Below, in pieces: positions 42,121 through 42,356 of a stretch of DNA of 42,356 nt (position 1 is the stretch's first letter; each line of letters starts with the position of its first letter). The DNA comes from Beijerinckiaceae bacterium. GTDB lineage: Bacteria > Pseudomonadota > Alphaproteobacteria > Rhizobiales > Beijerinckiaceae. Location: contig JAIEQX010000031.1 of the NCBI GenBank assembly GCA_019747375.1, positions 1 through 42,356 of the forward strand. The letters are read 5' to 3'. The translations under genes were made by a program, and so were the position numbers. A model generated the notes under the pieces. That model had not been told where the DNA came from, ran no database searches, and saw nothing but the letters and a program-made list of their open reading frames with translations.

Positions 42121-42344
42121 CCGAGCAAGAGCCGGGTCAGGTCCTCTGCGTCGTCCGGCTGATCCTTGATCCGGTGTGAGGCCAGGACGATGAACCGCGC
42201 GATCGCGTTCGCCGCCATGGCTTCCAGTTCGGGGAGCGTGAGAGCGGCGATGGGCTGGTGAAGCCTTCCGCGTCCTTCGAGCCATTGTCCCATCGCCTTC
42301 GCTGCCTCGCGCGTGACGTGCGCCTGCCACTCATCGGCCGTCAT
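42117..42344 (-). CDS. Small phage protein (75 aa) at the window edge
   Basis: A 75-residue helical acidic protein starting MTADEWQAHVTREAAKAMGQ, with LTLPELEAMAANAIARFIVL and a C-terminal DDAEDLTRLLLG. The composition is natural and the frame is coupled to the next gene. No domain is recognised. A longer version starting beyond the window edge cannot be excluded. Confidence 0.6.
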   Translation of the reverse strand: MTADEWQAHVTREAAKAMGQWLEGRGRLHQPIAALTLPELEAMAANAIARFIVLASHRIKDQPDDAEDLTRLLLG

Positions 42345-42356
42345 GACGGTCAGGTG

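Noticed and set aside
1-42356. tRNA or rRNA genes and an integrase with attachment sites.
   Set aside because: No cloverleaf-like TTCGA arm context, rRNA stretch or integrase was recognised by eye. Short att repeats cannot be excluded without a computed repeat search.

Overview
The window looks like GC-rich alphaproteobacterial DNA. It has the aerobic (cobG-dependent, cobN/cobW) cobalamin gene set with cobE, two cobalamin riboswitches, a CbtA/CbtB cobalt uptake pair and DUF1636 metal-binding proteins, a combination typical of Rhodobacterales. No rRNA or tRNA gene was recognised. All assignments come from reading the sequence; no database search was run.

Left part (1-5518) is a scar zone. A rhodanese/ChrB-like gene is cut by the end of an insertion sequence, followed by an intact NicO/RcnA-type nickel-cobalt exporter. 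Next comes a stranded phage lysis cassette (M15 endolysin, Rz-like and Rz1-like spanins), a transporter missing its 5' half, an IS481-family element and a DUF1513 gene missing its 5' end.

Middle part (5670-30652) is an almost uninterrupted B12 island. Riboswitch 1 precedes cbtB-cbtA and a histidine-rich periplasmic protein. On the minus strand lie cobL-cobE-cobM-cobB-cobA-cobF, mostly joined by short overlaps. cobK faces cobL with overlapping start codons. Riboswitch 2 (minus strand) precedes DUF1636-cobW-cobN-cobG-cobH-cobI-cobJ. On the plus strand are cobO, a DUF1289 fusion and cobQ; on the minus strand a histidine phosphatase, a PduX-like kinase, cobD and cobC; on the plus strand cobP, cobU and cobV. 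Together they convert uroporphyrinogen III to adenosylcobalamin, apart from cobaltochelatase CobS/CobT, CobR, BluB and possibly PduO, which must lie elsewhere or be absent.

Right part (30820-42356) is prophage-derived. Two small phage ORFs (one frameshifted) and an IS110 fragment abut a truncated ParB-domain gene. Then come a minor tail protein Z-like gene, small hypothetical genes, a DUF3489 gene with a strong terminator, and a MazE/MazF-type toxin-antitoxin pair with a perfect palindrome in its promoter region. The rest is a tightly overlapping minus-strand replication and recombination block: a DUF6511-like protein, HNH endonuclease, Cas4/RecB-like nuclease, Dda/RecD-like helicase, primase-helicase, RuvC-like resolvase and DUF6362/DUF7220-like proteins. 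The 3' end of the primase gene carries twelve copies of a 9-bp motif in both orientations (36402-36652), including a 13-bp perfect hairpin. It looks like an iteron or origin-type element embedded in coding sequence and is the most unusual structure in the window.
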